A stretch of 64,000 nucleotides of DNA from Algibacter miyuki (GCF_030409805.1 NZ_JAUFQP010000016.1:62001-126000), one strand, 5' to 3'. Numbered from the stretch's first letter, positions 34,951-44,603 are shown. A program made the numbers and translations. The notes: generated by a model from the sequence alone, not told the origin.

Positions 34951-34981
34951 TTATCCTAAATTTAGGATAAATTTAGGATAA
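34951..34981. promoter_or_regulatory. Perfect palindrome plus direct repeat, probable operator
   Basis: TTATCCTAAATTTAGGATAA (34951-34970) is a perfect 20-bp palindrome, followed directly by a third half-site ATTTAGGATAA (34971-34981). It lies 75 bp before the ABC-2 exporter operon. Three in-phase half-sites suggest cooperative binding of a dimeric regulator, which is not identified here. Confidence 0.6.
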
Positions 34982-35055
34982 ATTTAACTTAAACTTTTGT
35001 TAAGTGAAATTTGTAAATATATATTTTCACACAAATTATATTTACGAATTTTCCT

Positions 35056-36441
35056 ATGATATTATTAATCGCCAAAAAAGAAGTTAAAGAACTTTTACGA
35101 AATAATAGGTTTCGTTTAATAAGTCTGACGCTCTTAATTTTACTTGTATTCTCAATGTTTATTAGTTGGAATACGCACACCAAAATTCAACAAGAGCACG
35201 AAACAGCTCAAAACTTAGCACGAGAACAATGGGAAAGCCAAGGCCAAAAAAGCGCTCACTCTGCGGGACACTACGGCACCTTTGCTTTTAAACCTATCCC
35301 AATATTGGCTTTAATAGATAATGGTTTAAATAAATATCTAGGCGTTTCCATTTTTTTAGAAGCACACCGCCAAAATTCAGCCTCCTACAAACAAATTACA
35401 GATCAAAATGACTTGGCTCGATTTGCCGATTTAAGTCCTGCTTTTGTCTTCATATTTTTAATGCCTTTACTTATTATTTTATTAGGCTTTAATAGTTTTA
35501 CCACCGAAAAAGAAAGTGGAACACTTCAACTTATACTTAGCCAAGGCGCATCAAAAAGAAAATTAGTTTTAGGTAAAACTATAGGGATATGGTTTGCGCT
35601 TCTTTTATTACTTATTCCTGTCTTTTTATTAGGATTTTGCTTTATCGCTTTTTCAGATTATGAAGCGGGAGATCTATTACGATATGGACTTATTGTAATG
35701 AGCTTATTAATATATTACGGGGTGTTTATACATTTGTCTATTGCCACATCGGTATGGGCAAAAAGCAGTAATTTCTCTTTAATTATTTTACTTAGTTTTT
35801 GGATGATTTCAGCTTTACTTATGCCAAAATTAACAGCTGATATCTCTAAGAGAACCCATAAAACCCCATCAGCTATTTCATACCAAGAAGACATAAAAGA
35901 AGCGTTGGCCAATGGTATTAATGGCCATGATGCAACTTCGGAAAAAGCACTTGCTTTTAAAGATAGCTTACTAAAAACGTATAATGTAAAAAGCGTTGAG
36001 GAACTCCCAGTAAGTTTTGGTCAATTACTGCTTCAAGAAGGAGAAAAACATGAAACCACAGTGTACAAAAATGCCATGACACAGTTAAACAACGTGTATA
36101 TCGAGCAATTAAAAGTACACCAACTTAATGCCTTTATTTCTCCTACCATTCTAATGAGAATGCTTTCAATGGAATTTGCAAAAAGTGATTTACAATCGCA
36201 CTACAACTTTACATACCAAGCCGAAGAATATAGAGGTGCTTTGATTAGCAGTTTAAATAGTGGGCCAAGTGGTGCCGTAGATTCAGATTTTTTTAAAGAA
36301 AATATCAAGTTTGAATATCAGCCCATTACACTCTCTCAAACCATGGAAAAAAGCGCTAATAACTTATTGTATTTATTAATATGGTGGCTATTAAGTGGCA
36401 TTTTAGTAATTCTATCTGTTCAAAAAAATAAATTGAAATGA
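35056..36441 (+). CDS. ABC-2 type permease with DUF3526-like domain (first copy)
   Basis: 461 residues. The first transmembrane helix (about 20-38) is followed by a large extracytoplasmic domain, then a cluster of five helices (about 130-260: 'FVFIFLMPLLIILLGFNSFTTEKESGTLQLILSQGASKRKLVLGKTIG'), a second soluble region and a last helix. This is the NosY/GldF-like permease pattern; 'EKESGTL' is the cytoplasmic coupling motif. The next gene is a paralogue overlapping by 4 bp, and the ATPase follows, so the three form an exporter of unknown substrate. Confidence 0.85.
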   Translation: MILLIAKKEVKELLRNNRFRLISLTLLILLVFSMFISWNTHTKIQQEHETAQNLAREQWESQGQKSAHSAGHYGTFAFKPIPILALIDNGLNKYLGVSIFLEAHRQNSASYKQITDQNDLARFADLSPAFVFIFLMPLLIILLGFNSFTTEKESGTLQLILSQGASKRKLVLGKTIGIWFALLLLLIPVFLLGFCFIAFSDYEAGDLLRYGLIVMSLLIYYGVFIHLSIATSVWAKSSNFSLIILLSFWMISALLMPKLTADISKRTHKTPSAISYQEDIKEALANGINGHDATSEKALAFKDSLLKTYNVKSVEELPVSFGQLLLQEGEKHETTVYKNAMTQLNNVYIEQLKVHQLNAFISPTILMRMLSMEFAKSDLQSHYNFTYQAEEYRGALISSLNSGPSGAVDSDFFKENIKFEYQPITLSQTMEKSANNLLYLLIWWLLSGILVILSVQKNKLK

Positions 36442-37745
36442 TTAAACTAGAACTTAAAAACTTAGTAAGAAACCCTTTAGTATTAATTTTAGTGCTGTTT
36501 CTATTTGTATTCATTTTGTTTGCCGCTTACAACGGAAAATCAAGAGTTAATAAACAATTAGAAGGTATTGAATTAGTGAAAAATAAGGAAAACACCTTTT
36601 ATACTAACCACAAAACGATCTTAACCGCTATTGAAAAAGGAGAACAAGACGCGCCACGCAGAGTGTTTGAAGATCCCTCAAACCCTGTTGCTATGGGTAA
36701 CTATTACGGTGGTGTTTACTTAATTTCAACGCCTGCTCCACTCGCTGCAATTAGTAATGGACAAAGTGATATTTTTCCCTATTACAGCAAAGTCAATATT
36801 AGTGGTACTAATGCAGCAAAAGATAACGACAATTTTGAAAACCCTTTAAATATTGCTACCGGCGGATTTGATTTAGCCTTTGTGTTTGTATTTATTTTGC
36901 CCCTTTTAATTATTGCGTTTAGTTATAATATTCTATCCTCAGAAAAAGAGCAAGGCACACTTAGATTATTACTTTCTATGCCTATTAACATAAAAACATG
37001 GCTACTAAAAAAAATAGTATTTCGTTATGTTTTTATCGTGTTATTAATAAGTACATTACTCACTTTATCATTAATTATAATAGGTGCTAATATCTTAAAC
37101 TTATCATATTTAACATTATTATTAAGCCTTGCTTTATATACCTTATTTTGGTTTGCTTTAGCGTTTTTAGTAAACTTACTTAACAAGTCGTCTTCTCAAA
37201 ATATTATTTTATTACTCGGTACATGGTTACTTTTTGTAATGATTATACCAAGCTTTGTAAACATCTTATCAAGTAGTATATATCCTTCGCCTTCTCGAGT
37301 TGAATATGTAACGGCAAAAAGAGCTATTGAAAAGGAATTTGAAAAGAAAGAAGAAGCCATTTTGCAAAATTATTATGCAGAAAACCCTTCGGAAAATAAT
37401 GCGCAAGGCGAAACTGTAGATAGATTTAGAAACTATTGGAACAAAAATTTTATTCTCTTAAATGAAAAAGATAAATTCATGGAAGCGTTTGAAGGTAAGT
37501 TTGAAAAACAATCTATGAATCAACGAAACTTTGCCAATAGTCTCAGCTGGTTTTCTCCTGCTATTTTACTTCAAAATACCATGAATGAAATTGCAGAAAC
37601 AGACACCCAGCACTATTTGAATTTTCAGAATGAAGCCAAACAATTTCAAAAAGAATGGACCGCTTATTTCTATAATAAATACAAAAATCATCAAAAAATA
37701 ACCGTAGAAGATTTTAATAATTTCCCAAAACAAAAAAATAATTAA
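36438..37745 (+). CDS. ABC-2 type permease with DUF3526-like domain (second copy)
   Basis: 435 residues with the same topology as the gene before it: helix 1 (about 12-30), an extracytoplasmic domain, a five-helix cluster ('FVFVFILPLLIIAFSYNILSSEKEQGTLRLLLSMPINIKTWLLKKI'), a charged soluble part and no clear final helix, ending 'FNNFPKQKNN'. The ATGA overlap with the preceding gene and 3 bp to the ATPase indicate a single operon. The two permeases probably form a heterodimer. Confidence 0.85.
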   Translation: MIKLELKNLVRNPLVLILVLFLFVFILFAAYNGKSRVNKQLEGIELVKNKENTFYTNHKTILTAIEKGEQDAPRRVFEDPSNPVAMGNYYGGVYLISTPAPLAAISNGQSDIFPYYSKVNISGTNAAKDNDNFENPLNIATGGFDLAFVFVFILPLLIIAFSYNILSSEKEQGTLRLLLSMPINIKTWLLKKIVFRYVFIVLLISTLLTLSLIIIGANILNLSYLTLLLSLALYTLFWFALAFLVNLLNKSSSQNIILLLGTWLLFVMIIPSFVNILSSSIYPSPSRVEYVTAKRAIEKEFEKKEEAILQNYYAENPSENNAQGETVDRFRNYWNKNFILLNEKDKFMEAFEGKFEKQSMNQRNFANSLSWFSPAILLQNTMNEIAETDTQHYLNFQNEAKQFQKEWTAYFYNKYKNHQKITVEDFNNFPKQKNN

Positions 37746-37748
37746 GAT

Positions 37749-38450
37749 ATGTTAGAAGCCATAAATTTAAGTAAAGAATATAATAACTTTTCTGCTCTTA
37801 ATAATTTGAATATTAAAGTTAAAGCAGGCGATATTTATTGTCTATTGGGTGCCAATGGTGCTGGTAAATCTACTACTATTAATTTGTTTTTAGGGTTTAT
37901 TGAAGCTACAAGCGGTAGTGTTAGCATAAACGGTTTAGACGTTAGCAAAAAGAATATGGAAACAAAAAAGTACTTGTCCTATATTCCAGAAAACTTGATG
38001 CTCTACCCTACTTTATCCGGATTAGAAAACTTAGAATATTTTGTTGGTTTAGCCAATAAAAAATATACTAAAGCCGAATTTATAAACTTTCTAACAGAAG
38101 CAGGATTACAAACCAATGCTCATTTAAAACGCGTATCCACATACTCTAAAGGAATGCGTCAAAAAGTTGGTATTGCCATTGCTTTAGCTAAACATGCTAA
38201 GGTGTTACTTTTAGATGAACCTACATCGGGATTAGACCCTAGAGCAAGTAACGAATTTTCAAACTTACTATTAACACTTCAGAAAAAAGGTGTGGCTACT
38301 CTTATGGCAACTCATGATATTTTTCGTGCCAAACAAATTGCTACGCATATCGGAATTATGAAAGAAGGGCACTTAGTGGAATCGTTTAAAAGCGAAGACA
38401 TCACTTTAAAGGCTTTGGAAGATTTGTACTTAGAAACTATTGATTCTTAA
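37749..38450 (+). CDS. ABC transporter ATP-binding protein
   Basis: 233 residues. Walker A 'GANGAGKSTT' (about 35-44), Q-loop area 'LSYIPENLMLY', signature variant 'YSKGMRQKV' in place of LSGGQ, Walker B 'VLLLDEPTSGLDP' and the switch 'MATHDIFRA' with its His are all present. It energises the two preceding permeases. This layout (two permeases, then the ATPase) is typical of Bacteroidetes NosF-like exporters; substrate unknown. The palindrome at 34951 may control the operon. Confidence 0.92.
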   Translation: MLEAINLSKEYNNFSALNNLNIKVKAGDIYCLLGANGAGKSTTINLFLGFIEATSGSVSINGLDVSKKNMETKKYLSYIPENLMLYPTLSGLENLEYFVGLANKKYTKAEFINFLTEAGLQTNAHLKRVSTYSKGMRQKVGIAIALAKHAKVLLLDEPTSGLDPRASNEFSNLLLTLQKKGVATLMATHDIFRAKQIATHIGIMKEGHLVESFKSEDITLKALEDLYLETIDS

Positions 38451-38533
38451 AAGTAATATTATGCCAACACGATACTAGTCTTTTTGTTATTTAATTGTTT
38501 TGTGATAAAAAAATTAGCTCTAGAGATAATCTG

Positions 38534-38559
38534 TTTTATAAATAAGAATTAATTTCGGT
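38534..38559 (+). promoter_or_regulatory. Promoter-like block related to the cassette leaders
   Basis: TTTTATAAATAAGAATTAAT followed by TTCGG matches leader A (25521-25549) closely and leader B more weakly, but here it precedes an ordinary gene by about 36 bp and has no GTT boundary. TAATTTCG could be its -7 box, so the shared block is probably a promoter. Confidence 0.4.
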
Positions 38560-38594
38560 GCAAACGCTTTTCATTTCACTAAGACTATTAAACT

Positions 38595-40337
38595 ATGAGG
38601 AAGGTTGCAATCATTGGTATGGGCCCCAGAGGCGGCTATGCTTTAGAACGCTTAATTATTGAATTGGCTGAACAATATAGCCTTTCTAATATTAATATAT
38701 CAGTGTTTGAAATTACGGGTAATTTTGGAAATGGTCAAGTGTATGGTTTAGATCAAAATCAATCAAATTGGATCAATATTACAGAGCGCATACTCAAAAT
38801 AGAAAAGCGAAAAGCCATACATACTGCAACAGTTAAAATTGAGTCCTTTCCCTCATATCACGAGTGGGTTAGCACCGATTTTAGTACATGTTCTGAAGAT
38901 GACATAGACACCTACCCACCACGTGCTAAAATAGGAAAATTCTTATCCGAACGATTTCAATCACTTATAAAACCTCTTGTTGAGGCCAAGATTGTATCGC
39001 TATATCAAGAACAAGCAAAAAAGGTAGAATGGATAGATTACCGTAGGTTACAAATAATTACAGACTCTAATAATTACAAAGGGTTTGATGATATATTACT
39101 TACTATTGGTCATCAATCTACAGAACTATCCGAACAAATAATAGCCTGGGATACATACGCTGCAAATAAAGAAAGCATGACGCTTTTTAAATCGCCCTAT
39201 CCTATAGCGAACTATTTGCAGCATCATAATCTAACACACACAAGTACGATTGGAATTCGTGGTTTTGGACTTGCGATGATAGATGTGGTAAGAGCTATAG
39301 CCGAAAATTTTGGTGCTTTTTCTACAGAAGAACAAAACGGTATATGTACCTATCAAACAGCATATGACATTAAAAACCTTTTTGTTCCATTCTCGCTCGA
39401 TGGATTACCACCTGTTCCGAAACCCTTAAATGTACGAATAGATCGCTGGTTTCAACCTTCCGAAGCATCCATTTTAAATTTTGAAAAGCAAATTGGGAAT
39501 ACGCAAATTCAGAAAGAAGCAGAAAGTCCAGATTTTTTAATAGCTGCCTTCGCTCCTATTGCAGCAGGTGTTTTTAATAAATTATCAAATTCAAACAATA
39601 CCTCTAACATTTCAAAACAAGAGATTGAAATGTTAATTGTAGATTGGCTAAAAGATCAAAGCAAATCCCACGATCTTATTATTTCGACTAAACAATCTGC
39701 TAAAAAAAGCATGCCATGTTTTGTAAATATGGCTAAAGGAAAAGCTGCTGTTAGTTTAGATTATTGCATTGGTCAAGTCTGGCGGCATTGTCAGCCCACT
39801 ATTTATAAAGCTTTATCATATAACGCTTGTTCTGATGCTGTTTTTGCTGAAATAATTGCGTTAGATGAGTCAACCAAACGTTATTCCTACGGACCACCAG
39901 TTGAAAGTATTGAGCAATTAGTGGCCTTAGCAGAACTTGGTATTTTAAATTTGGATATGGTCAATGATCCTAATATTGCATTAACCAATGCAGGTTGGCA
40001 ATTTGAACATTCAGGGAAATCACTGACCGCGAGTATCATGATTGACTCCGTTTTAGATTCTCCTAAAATTAAGGCTGTCAAGTCTCCTTTAGTTCAAAAT
40101 ATGCTCGATGATGGTTTCATAAAAGTAGTCCACGATAATTTGGGCGTTACCACCAATGAAAACGGCTACTTAATTTCGAGTACTAAAAATCAAAAAATCC
40201 CAATTGCACTACTCGGTAGATTAGCAAAAGGAACGGTCATTGGTGTAGATGCCATTTTGGAATGTTTTGGAGCGCGCCCTAGACAATGGGCAGAACAAGC
40301 AGCAAAAAATCATGTAGATTGGTTAAATAAAAAATAA
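38595..40337 (+). CDS. FAD/NAD(P)-binding protein (HpyO-like)
   Basis: 580 residues. The N-terminus 'MRKVAIIGMGPRGGYALERLI' is a Rossmann dinucleotide-binding motif (GxGxxG-like, here G-M-G-P-R-G). 'GNFGNGQVYGLDQNQSNWIN', 'YPPRAKIGKFLSERF' and 'DILLTIGHQS' fit the FAD-NAD(P)-binding family PF13454, large flavoproteins of mostly unknown substrate. The C-terminal ~200 residues are not recognised. It appears monocistronic and probably cytoplasmic. Confidence 0.75.
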   Translation: MRKVAIIGMGPRGGYALERLIIELAEQYSLSNINISVFEITGNFGNGQVYGLDQNQSNWINITERILKIEKRKAIHTATVKIESFPSYHEWVSTDFSTCSEDDIDTYPPRAKIGKFLSERFQSLIKPLVEAKIVSLYQEQAKKVEWIDYRRLQIITDSNNYKGFDDILLTIGHQSTELSEQIIAWDTYAANKESMTLFKSPYPIANYLQHHNLTHTSTIGIRGFGLAMIDVVRAIAENFGAFSTEEQNGICTYQTAYDIKNLFVPFSLDGLPPVPKPLNVRIDRWFQPSEASILNFEKQIGNTQIQKEAESPDFLIAAFAPIAAGVFNKLSNSNNTSNISKQEIEMLIVDWLKDQSKSHDLIISTKQSAKKSMPCFVNMAKGKAAVSLDYCIGQVWRHCQPTIYKALSYNACSDAVFAEIIALDESTKRYSYGPPVESIEQLVALAELGILNLDMVNDPNIALTNAGWQFEHSGKSLTASIMIDSVLDSPKIKAVKSPLVQNMLDDGFIKVVHDNLGVTTNENGYLISSTKNQKIPIALLGRLAKGTVIGVDAILECFGARPRQWAEQAAKNHVDWLNKK

Positions 40338-40426
40338 CACCATAAATATTAGATGTAAATCCCCTAGTGAGCTGTCTATTATTTGTTAAATTTAGCCCCT
40401 AAACCAAACTAACTAAATTTTACTTT

Positions 40427-40927
40427 ATGAAAAAAATTAATGTTCTATTTACCTTTTTAATAGCGCTAACCATTTTATCTTGCTCATCAGACGATAATAA
40501 TAATTCGGATAACGATCCAATTGTTGGCGTTTGGAAACCCATAAAAGAAATAGAAACTTATAATGATAATTCGACAATAGAATTCGAGTATACCGCTTGC
40601 CAACAAAGGTCGAGATTTACTTATAATGCTAATGGTACAGCAAATATTGTAGAATTTGTTAATGATGAAATCACTGGAGATTGTGTACAACGAACAGATC
40701 CTGTTCTAACTTCTGCTAATTGGGAGAAATCCGAAAATGGTAAATATCGACTGATTACAACCCACAAGTATAATGTTACCTCACAAATCTACACCACTGA
40801 TAAAATACCTGATGTTTTTGAGTTTGAGAACAACAATAATACCTTAAGCATAGGCTATAACGACGACGAAATAATAGAAGGAAAGCAACTAAAATCCTAT
40901 CACACCGTATTTGTTAGAGTGGAATAA
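40427..40927 (+). CDS. Lipocalin-like lipoprotein
   Basis: 166 residues with a lipoprotein signal: hydrophobic helix then LSCSS (Cys about residue 20), followed by an Asp/Asn-rich linker (DDNNNSDNDP) typical of Bacteroidetes surface lipoproteins. The domain starts 'IVGVWKPIKEIETY' and contains repeated strands ('RFTYNANGTANIVEF', 'NNNTLSIGYNDDE'), the pattern of lipocalin-like domain families. No ligand can be inferred. It is followed by a DUF1275 gene 24 bp downstream. Confidence 0.75.
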   Translation: MKKINVLFTFLIALTILSCSSDDNNNSDNDPIVGVWKPIKEIETYNDNSTIEFEYTACQQRSRFTYNANGTANIVEFVNDEITGDCVQRTDPVLTSANWEKSENGKYRLITTHKYNVTSQIYTTDKIPDVFEFENNNNTLSIGYNDDEIIEGKQLKSYHTVFVRVE

Positions 40928-40950
40928 AAACCGAATTAAATAAAAATAAA

Positions 40951-41694
40951 ATGTTTAGACATCAAGGTAAAAGCAGAACCATAAAACACAACCTGCGCAT
41001 TGCCACCATTTTGTCATTTGTTGCTGGCATTGTTAATGTTTCTGGGTTTTTAGCATTTAATCAATTAACAACAAATGTAACAGGGCATTTTGCGCTTTTT
41101 ATTAGTGACGTTGCCAATTTTGAGTTTTGGAAAGGCACTGTATATTTTCTATATATATTTTCATTTCTTTTTGGCTCTTTTTTATCTAGTTTTCTTATTG
41201 AAAAATTTAAAGGCAACGGAAAACTTAATGTTTTTGTGTTACCAACTCTAATAGAATGTCTTATTTTAGTAACCATTGCCATGTTAAGTTATACTGGAGA
41301 TATTAAATATCCCGACCTTATGGTTTGTTCACTATTGTTCGCCATGGGACTACAAAACTCGTTTGTTACAAAAATTTCAAACGCTATTGTACGTACCACG
41401 CATCTTACAGGGTTGTTTACAGATTTAGGTATAGAATTATCGCAACTGTTTTTTACAAAAACGCGCTATGAAAGAAGTCAACTTAAAACCACTATAAAAC
41501 TTCGAGTTTATATTATTTGCTTCTTTTTTCTTGGCGGAATAATTGGCGGATTTCTATACTCCAGACTTAATTTAAAACTAAATACGCTCGTTATAGGCGC
41601 TATAATTTTATTAATTAGCTTATTTTATGATGATTTAAGATATCAATTAATAAGAACTAAAAGAAAATATAAACAAAGAAAAATAACAATATAA
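40951..41694 (+). CDS. YoaK/DUF1275 family membrane protein
   Basis: 247 residues with six to seven transmembrane helices. 'LSFVAGIVNVSGFLAFNQLTTNVTGHFA' near the N-terminus and 'CSLLFAMGLQNSFVTKISNAIVRTTHLTGLFTDLGIELSQL' are the DUF1275 signatures (N-x-T-G-H/TTHLTG). The family is widespread and its function is not established; transport has been suggested. The C-terminal tail is strongly basic. It ends 7 bp before the sulfatase gene, so cotranscription is likely. Confidence 0.87.
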   Translation: MFRHQGKSRTIKHNLRIATILSFVAGIVNVSGFLAFNQLTTNVTGHFALFISDVANFEFWKGTVYFLYIFSFLFGSFLSSFLIEKFKGNGKLNVFVLPTLIECLILVTIAMLSYTGDIKYPDLMVCSLLFAMGLQNSFVTKISNAIVRTTHLTGLFTDLGIELSQLFFTKTRYERSQLKTTIKLRVYIICFFFLGGIIGGFLYSRLNLKLNTLVIGAIILLISLFYDDLRYQLIRTKRKYKQRKITI

Positions 41695-41700
41695 TAGCAG

Positions 41701-43119
41701 ATGAAAAATTTACAAAAAATACTTTTCTGCGCACTCATCGTTTTACTATCCAATAGCTGTAAAACTGAAAAAGACACGCCTAAAGCAGAAAAACCAAATA
41801 TCTTATTTGTTCTAGTGGACGATCAGCGTCATGATATGATTGGCTCTGCAGGACATCCCATTATAAAAACGCCAACCGTTGATAAGCTTGCTAAACACGG
41901 ACTAAGGTTTACAAACACCTATGTTACCACACCCATTTGTGCCGCCAGTAGAGCCTCTATCCTCACCGGATTATACGAATCTAAACACGATTATACCTTT
42001 GGCAAAAAACCGCTTAAAACCCAGTTTACATCCAATGCCTATCCTAACCTATTAAAACAAGCAGGTTACACCACTGGCTTTGTTGGAAAGCTTGGGGTAA
42101 ATCTTGAAAAGAAAGACAGCATGCTTAAAAACATGTTCGATTTCTATAAACTCTCACCAAGTAATGCGCCTTACTTTAAAAAACTTCCCGACGGTAGCCT
42201 AAAACATTCCGCTGAAATTCGTGGCGACGAAGCTGTGGAATTCATCAACAATCAAACGTCCGAAAAGCCATTTTGCCTGTCCATTAGTTTTAATGCTGTG
42301 CATGCTGTAGATGCTAATTTAACACCTGGTAACGCTGGCCATTACCCCTACCCAAAAGCGGTGTCGGACATGTATGCCGATGTAGAAATGCCAAAACCCG
42401 AATTGTCTCACCAGAGTATTTACGACAACCATCCCGATTTTTTAAAAAATTCGCTAAACCGAGAGCGTTATTTCTGGAGATGGGATACCGAAGAAAAGTA
42501 CCAAACCAATATGAAAGCCTATTATAGAATGATTAGCGGTTATGATAATGTATTGAAACGCATACTGGCCACTCTTGAAGCAAAAGGCTTAGATAAAAAC
42601 ACTATTATTATTTATACAGCCGATAATGGCTATTACATGGGTAACAGAGGTTTTGCAGGTAAATGGACGCATTACGAAGAATCTTTACATGTGCCTTTAA
42701 TTATTTACGATCCTAGAAAATCAAGTCAAGACACCGGAAAAACCACAGATAAAACAGCGCTTAATATTGATATTTCGGCAACTATACTCGATATGGCGGG
42801 GCTTTCTATTCCGCAAAGTTATCAAGGCCAAAGCCTCTTACCTGTTCTAAATAATGAAGATACCGAAAACTGGAGATCCGATTTTCTCATAGAACACAGA
42901 ATGGAACACGAGAAACTACCTAAATATGTTGGCCTGCATACTCCAAAGTATGTTTATGTTAATTATTACGAACAAAACCCGGCTTACGAGTATCTACACG
43001 ACCTAGAAATAGATCCGGATCAAATAGAGAATTTAAGAAACAACCCCAACTATACCAAAGTCCTCGAAACCATGAGAACCCAGTGCAAAGATTTGGAAAA
43101 CAATATGAAAAATGATTAA
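41701..43119 (+). CDS. Sulfatase lipoprotein (type I, formylglycine-dependent)
   Basis: 472 residues. Lipobox Cys is C20 (LLSNSCKTEK). The metal-binding Asp pair is D40-D41 (VLVDDQRHDM). The catalytic Cys, converted to formylglycine, is C80 in C-A-A-S-R (TTPICAASRAS). Further sites are 'IYTADNGYYMGNRGFAGKWTHYEESLHVPLIIYDP' with the Asp-Asn ligand pair and Lys. It probably removes sulfate from algal polysaccharides at the cell surface. No glycoside hydrolase or SusCD pair is nearby. It is the last gene before the second cassette array. Confidence 0.9.
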   Translation: MKNLQKILFCALIVLLSNSCKTEKDTPKAEKPNILFVLVDDQRHDMIGSAGHPIIKTPTVDKLAKHGLRFTNTYVTTPICAASRASILTGLYESKHDYTFGKKPLKTQFTSNAYPNLLKQAGYTTGFVGKLGVNLEKKDSMLKNMFDFYKLSPSNAPYFKKLPDGSLKHSAEIRGDEAVEFINNQTSEKPFCLSISFNAVHAVDANLTPGNAGHYPYPKAVSDMYADVEMPKPELSHQSIYDNHPDFLKNSLNRERYFWRWDTEEKYQTNMKAYYRMISGYDNVLKRILATLEAKGLDKNTIIIYTADNGYYMGNRGFAGKWTHYEESLHVPLIIYDPRKSSQDTGKTTDKTALNIDISATILDMAGLSIPQSYQGQSLLPVLNNEDTENWRSDFLIEHRMEHEKLPKYVGLHTPKYVYVNYYEQNPAYEYLHDLEIDPDQIENLRNNPNYTKVLETMRTQCKDLENNMKND

Positions 43120-43166
43120 GCCATTACTTTAAAGCATATAACCCTTAATTGCACTTTACTGTTTTA

Positions 43167-43319
43167 CAGAAAAATAGGTAGACCTACGTATAGATTTGCT
43201 TGCAAATAATAATTAACTTCGTTGCTTATGCTTTTTATAAAATGAATAAGCAAAGCTGACTTTATTTTGGTTAATTGGCTGGGTATGAGTGGTAGAAGTG
43301 ATTGTATAATACGTTGTGC
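43167..43319 (+). promoter_or_regulatory. Cassette-array leader B (attI-like / promoter-like)
   Basis: Counterpart of leader A. The AATAATAATTAACTTCGTT block starts at 43205 and the final 33 bp from TATGAGT (43284) end at the boundary GTTG (43313). Between them is an 8-bp perfect hairpin TTGCTTAT / ATAAGCAA in the place where leader A has a different hairpin. The distances from the TTA of the block to the boundary G are 98 bp here and 99 bp in leader A. Most differences in the last 33 bp are A/G transitions. Confidence 0.55.
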
Positions 43320-43340
43320 TTAATTAGAAAAAAAATACGA

Positions 43341-44603
43341 ATGAAAAAAATAGAAGTACTAAAAAAAGATTTTCCTGATTTAAATTTCGAAACAAAGGAA
43401 CATGAGTTTTTCTATGACGAGGACGATATTAGAAAAGAAGATAGGATACATATTTCAGGTTTTAAAGGTAATTCAGAATTCCAGATAATCATTAAACCTG
43501 ACCATGAAATAGAATTAGTTTCAGAAATTCTAAAAGAGAATATTTTTGTTTTCCCCGACTTTTTAGCAATTCGTTATAACAACACAATTGAGGTATTACT
43601 AACTCCAATATCATACAGAACTTCATTCAGAAATATAGAAATTGATGATGAAGTTAATAAAACTGTTGTTTTCAATGTTGGTATGAATTACCATAGAAAT
43701 AATTTAGATATTCTATTAGAAATTGGTCAAGACAATTTATTACCTAAATTCCTTCAGTTTGTTCGTGGTGCTTTCAGATATTCGAGAAGAAAACCTACTA
43801 TCCTAAAAATTGAAGGATATAAGAAAGAAAGTCCTGATGGTATTGTCAATGATATTAGAAATGTAATAAACTCTGTTTTATTTGACATAGAATATAATTA
43901 CGACATAGCTCTCGAAACTGTTAATATTGATGGACTTTTAAGAAGGTTTATAAGACGTAGAAAGAAAAAAAATGACTTACCAAGTGAAAAATTTGATTTG
44001 GTTTACAAGAAATATATTCCTGAATTAATTCAATACTTCCATATTGCTGAAAAAGTTGACTTCTTACCATTTAAATTCATTTGTTATTATCACATAATTG
44101 AATATTTCTCAGACAAAAGTGCTTATGACTTAGTATCTAAAGAAGTTAAAAAGATTTTATTAAAACCTGATTTTCATTTAAAAACGGACAAATATGTAAC
44201 TACTGCAATTAATCTTTTTAAAAAGGAAAATGACAGACACACTAACGACAAAGTGAAAATTGAAAGAGTTTTAAAACAATACATAAAAAGAGAAGAATTA
44301 AAAGAATCAATTGAAGAATTGGAATTAATAGATCACTTTTCTAAATCCTTGACATTCGATTGTGTTAAGCCATTAGAACTACCAGCAATTGACTTTGATA
44401 AAGACGGAAATTTCTTTGGCGAATTAACAAAGCGAATTTATTCTACAAGATGCTCAATTGTTCATTCTAATCCCGATTTTGACGAATCCAAAGCAGTTCC
44501 GTTTAATCCTTCACCTAACAATATTGACAAACTGAGAATTGAAATAGAAATGATTAGCGAAATTGCTCGAATAATTATAATTGAAAGTAAAGAAAATAAC
44601 TAA
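43341..44603 (+). CDS. HEPN-motif protein (cassette 3 cargo)
   Basis: 420 residues from the ATG at 43341; an upstream TTG at 43302 lies in the leader and is rejected. The N-terminal half (about 1-200) is beta-rich, charged and unrecognised. The C-terminal half is helical and ends with 'IYSTRCSIVHSNPDF': R370 and H375 form the R-x4-H motif of HEPN ribonucleases, and 'FICYYHIIEYFSDKS' about 130 residues earlier fits the first HEPN helices. Many HEPN proteins are RNases of phage defence or toxin systems, for example ApeA. GTTGTGC before the gene is complementary to GCACAAC directly after its stop, so it is a cassette. Confidence 0.7.
   Translation: MKKIEVLKKDFPDLNFETKEHEFFYDEDDIRKEDRIHISGFKGNSEFQIIIKPDHEIELVSEILKENIFVFPDFLAIRYNNTIEVLLTPISYRTSFRNIEIDDEVNKTVVFNVGMNYHRNNLDILLEIGQDNLLPKFLQFVRGAFRYSRRKPTILKIEGYKKESPDGIVNDIRNVINSVLFDIEYNYDIALETVNIDGLLRRFIRRRKKKNDLPSEKFDLVYKKYIPELIQYFHIAEKVDFLPFKFICYYHIIEYFSDKSAYDLVSKEVKKILLKPDFHLKTDKYVTTAINLFKKENDRHTNDKVKIERVLKQYIKREELKESIEELELIDHFSKSLTFDCVKPLELPAIDFDKDGNFFGELTKRIYSTRCSIVHSNPDFDESKAVPFNPSPNNIDKLRIEIEMISEIARIIIIESKENN

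Noticed and set aside
34951..34981. Repeated ATTTAGGATAA units as a CRISPR or iteron array
   Set aside because: Only three half-sites are present without spacers, and the first two form one palindrome. An operator fits better; no replication or cas gene is near.
38595..40337. The FAD/NAD(P)-binding gene as another cassette because its promoter block resembles the leaders
   Set aside because: There is no GTT heptamer before the start, no complementary AAC heptamer after the stop and no palindrome downstream.
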